Shown here: one piece after another, positions 8,059 to 9,209 of the stretch
Position numbering within the stretch: position 1 is the stretch's first letter
Layout: each line of letters opens with the position of its first letter
Assembly (NCBI GenBank): GCA_002336405.1
Contig: DDEJ01000046.1
Location: 18,828 to 28,036, forward strand
Length of the DNA stretch: 9,209 bases
Source of the DNA: Rhodobacteraceae bacterium UBA1957
GTDB lineage: Bacteria; Pseudomonadota; Alphaproteobacteria; Rhodobacterales; Rhodobacteraceae
Reading direction: 5' to 3'
Notes under the pieces: generated by a model
Told to the model about the DNA's origin: nothing
Seen by the model: the letters and a program-made list of their open reading frames with translations, nothing else
The model's database searches: none
Program-made: the position numbers and the translations under genes

Positions 8059-8282
8059 CTGCCAATCAGACCAGAGTAGCCAATGTCACGCCCATACCGT
8101 ATCATTTGAATAACCGCACACGACCACAGCATATGTCTAACTGATTCATCAAAAATATTAGGTATATCGTGCAGTATCTTACCCATCTGAACCAATGGAT
8201 CACCGAACTGGTTAAAACGCTGTTGCAAACACCACCTGCCTTTGGCCACCGATGATTTGTTAGCGGGTACCAAGACGAGCAT
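8055..8282 (-). CDS. Unrecognised 75-codon ORF between flgD and ubiB (hypothetical or remnant)
   Basis: I do not recognise this product. It starts with ATG at 8282, 26 bp after the flgD stop and on the same strand. The 75 residues have a protein-like mix and include two aromatic-rich patches (KGRWCLQQRFNQFGDP and RHMLWSCAVIQMIRYGR). No signal peptide, clear membrane helix or known motif is seen. Its TAA overlaps the TAG of the convergent ubiB gene at 8055-8058. The frame stays open for 13 more codons upstream to a stop inside the flgD end, with no ATG there, so it could be the tail of a once longer gene. Only weak purines (GAAAGA) precede the ATG. It could be a real small protein, a decayed fragment left by rearrangement, or chance. 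Confidence 0.3.
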   Translation of the reverse strand: MLVLVPANKSSVAKGRWCLQQRFNQFGDPLVQMGKILHDIPNIFDESVRHMLWSCAVIQMIRYGRDIGYSGLIGS

Positions 8283-8308
8283 AGAATTTTGTCTTTCAGC
8301 AAATGCGT
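8059..8308. other. ubiB-flgD junction
   Basis: This is the convergent space between the ubiquinone genes and the flagellar genes. Apart from the doubtful ORF at 8055-8282 it holds nothing I can name: no tRNA, no insertion-sequence ends, no integrase and no clear bidirectional terminator stem, although two convergent transcription units meet here. Confidence 0.5.
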
Positions 8309-8953
8309 TTATGAATTTTCACGCAGCCCTTTGATTTTATCAAGCAAAACAGTTTGATCACCTGCCAGCGTTAAAAGTGTCTTTTTATCCGCAAAAGTGA
8401 CTTCTGTGATTTCTGAATACGCCTCAGCATAATTCTCTCCAATGGATTTACCATCTTTAAAACTCTCAACAGAAAATGAATAAACGCCAGCGTCCAAAAC
8501 CTTCCCATCCGTACCTTTGCCAGACCAGTCAATCGTCTTTGACGGAAGTTCAATTTTCTCTTTTGCCACCTCTTTACCATCCGCATTTTTCACAATCAAA
8601 GTGGCACTGGTGGCCCCTTTATCTGGATTGACAGTCAGCCGAATTGATGTGCCATCAAAATACCCTTTCTCCTCAATCCGGGCATTTTTTCCAATCAAGC
8701 TTGCCGTGCTTAGCTTCGCATTATTGACCATTTTTTCCAACAGCGTATTGGCCTTTATCTGCTGTTCAACCTGCGTAAATGTTGCCAATTGAGATGCAAA
8801 GTCAGTTGGGTCTGACGGGTTCAACGGGTCTTGGTTTTTCGCCTGTGCAGTCATAAGCTTTAAAAAAAGAGTGAACTGTGAGTTTTCTTTCTTGGTTTCT
8901 GTCTGATTATTAGACTTTGTACCAGCTCCGGAAGTTTGTGTTCCAATTTCCAT
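8309..8953 (-). CDS. flgD: Flagellar hook assembly protein FlgD (hook capping)
   Basis: FlgD is the scaffold cap that sits at the tip of the growing hook and lets FlgE subunits assemble outside the cell; it is exported by the flagellar type III system and later discarded. The 214-aa product is near the usual length. After a hydrophilic, Ser/Thr/Asn/Gln-rich export-type N-terminus comes the conserved FlgD core FLKLMTAQAKNQDPLNP, followed by DPTDFASQLATFTQVEQQ and KANTLLEKM. The C-terminal half (about 95-195) has the Ig-like FlgD fold signature: VKNADGKEV, DWSGKGTDGKVLDAGVYSF and similar strands. The ATG at 8953 has GGAG (8961-8964) at good spacing, touching the stop codon of fliK 11 bp upstream, so translation is probably coupled. 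It is more AT-rich than the ubi genes. Confidence 0.95.
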   Translation of the reverse strand: MEIGTQTSGAGTKSNNQTETKKENSQFTLFLKLMTAQAKNQDPLNPSDPTDFASQLATFTQVEQQIKANTLLEKMVNNAKLSTASLIGKNARIEEKGYFDGTSIRLTVNPDKGATSATLIVKNADGKEVAKEKIELPSKTIDWSGKGTDGKVLDAGVYSFSVESFKDGKSIGENYAEAYSEITEVTFADKKTLLTLAGDQTVLLDKIKGLRENS

Positions 8954-8964
8954 TTCTTTTCTCC

Positions 8965-9209
8965 CTAAATTCTCATATCAAGGCCCTCGGCCTGAATAAC
9001 AATAGTCGCACCATTGTCTGACAAAAGCTCAGATCCTTCTGTGTCAGCGTCTTGGTCTGGGTTACTTTCTGCGTCAGACAAATCACCCTCTGACTGAAAC
9101 AAAAAATCAGCCGTCCCAAACCCCAATGTTTGAAAATCTTGCTGTAACTGATCAATATTGCGGCGCATCAAATCAAGCGTCTCACCCCGTTCTGCAAGGA
9201 TTGAAACAA
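8965..9209 (-). CDS. fliK: Flagellar hook-length control protein FliK, C-terminal end (5' part beyond window)
   Basis: FliK is the secreted ruler that measures hook length and makes the export gate switch from hook to filament substrates. Only the last 80 codons are in the window; the frame is open through the right edge. The visible piece matches the C-terminal hook-length control domain: a strand of the type VSILAERGETLDLMRR, then NIDQLQQDFQTLGFGTADFLF, then an acidic tail. The pattern of an ET-LDL-RR helix followed by L..DF...G is the usual FliK one. ATG codons inside the fragment are internal, not starts. The gene ends 11 bp before flgD on the same strand. This fliK-flgD pairing is common and supports both calls. 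FliK is poorly conserved, so the call rests on this short region and on context. Confidence 0.8.
   Translation of the reverse strand, partial: VSILAERGETLDLMRRNIDQLQQDFQTLGFGTADFLFQSEGDLSDAESNPDQDADTEGSELLSDNGATIVIQAEGLDMRI

Noticed and set aside
8102..8302. Minus-strand 66-codon ORF in the ubiB-flgD junction
   Set aside because: It overlaps the 75-codon ORF in another frame, is rich in Cys and Trp in a way typical of out-of-frame translation, and has no clear start signal.
1..9209. CRISPR arrays, tRNA or rRNA genes, insertion sequences, prophage or defence genes
   Set aside because: On reading both strands I saw no regular repeat-spacer pattern, cloverleaf, transposase motif or terminal inverted repeats.

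Overview
The window is chromosomal DNA from an alphaproteobacterium, most likely of the Rhodobacterales/Roseobacter group. Three things suggest this: the dnaA-dnaN-recF order with rpsT directly upstream of dnaA, the adjoining enoyl-CoA hydratase, mutM, ubiE and ubiB block, and the protein sequences themselves. This placement is inference from recalled gene order and protein motifs; no database search was done.

Layout. Positions 1-3185 hold the replication-initiation block on the minus strand, read from right to left: dnaA (3185-1794), dnaN (1642-524) and the first 166 codons of recF (498 to the left edge). A 429-bp AT-rich gap (3186-3614) follows. It holds candidate dnaA promoters and the intrinsic terminator of rpsT. 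Next, still on the minus strand, come rpsT (3878-3615), an enoyl-CoA hydratase (4771-3995) and mutM (5685-4834). An 87-bp divergent promoter region (5686-5772) separates mutM from ubiE (5773-6525) and ubiB (6526-8058), which sit on the plus strand with no base between them. After a 250-bp junction with one doubtful small ORF, flagellar genes begin on the minus strand: the 3' end of fliK (right edge to 8965) and then flgD (8953-8309).

How the genes work together. DnaA melts the origin, DnaN is the sliding clamp, and RecF handles gaps at forks. Ribosomal protein S20 belongs to the 30S subunit, and MutM removes oxidised guanine. UbiE and UbiB act late in ubiquinone synthesis. FliK and FlgD control hook length and hook assembly.

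Nearly everything here is conserved housekeeping or flagellar machinery, and I see no sign of an undescribed system. The part most worth a second look is the ubiB-flgD junction. There base composition falls, function changes abruptly, and an unrecognised 75-codon ORF ends on the stop codon of ubiB. The region upstream of dnaA comes second: it looks regulatory but has no consensus DnaA boxes.
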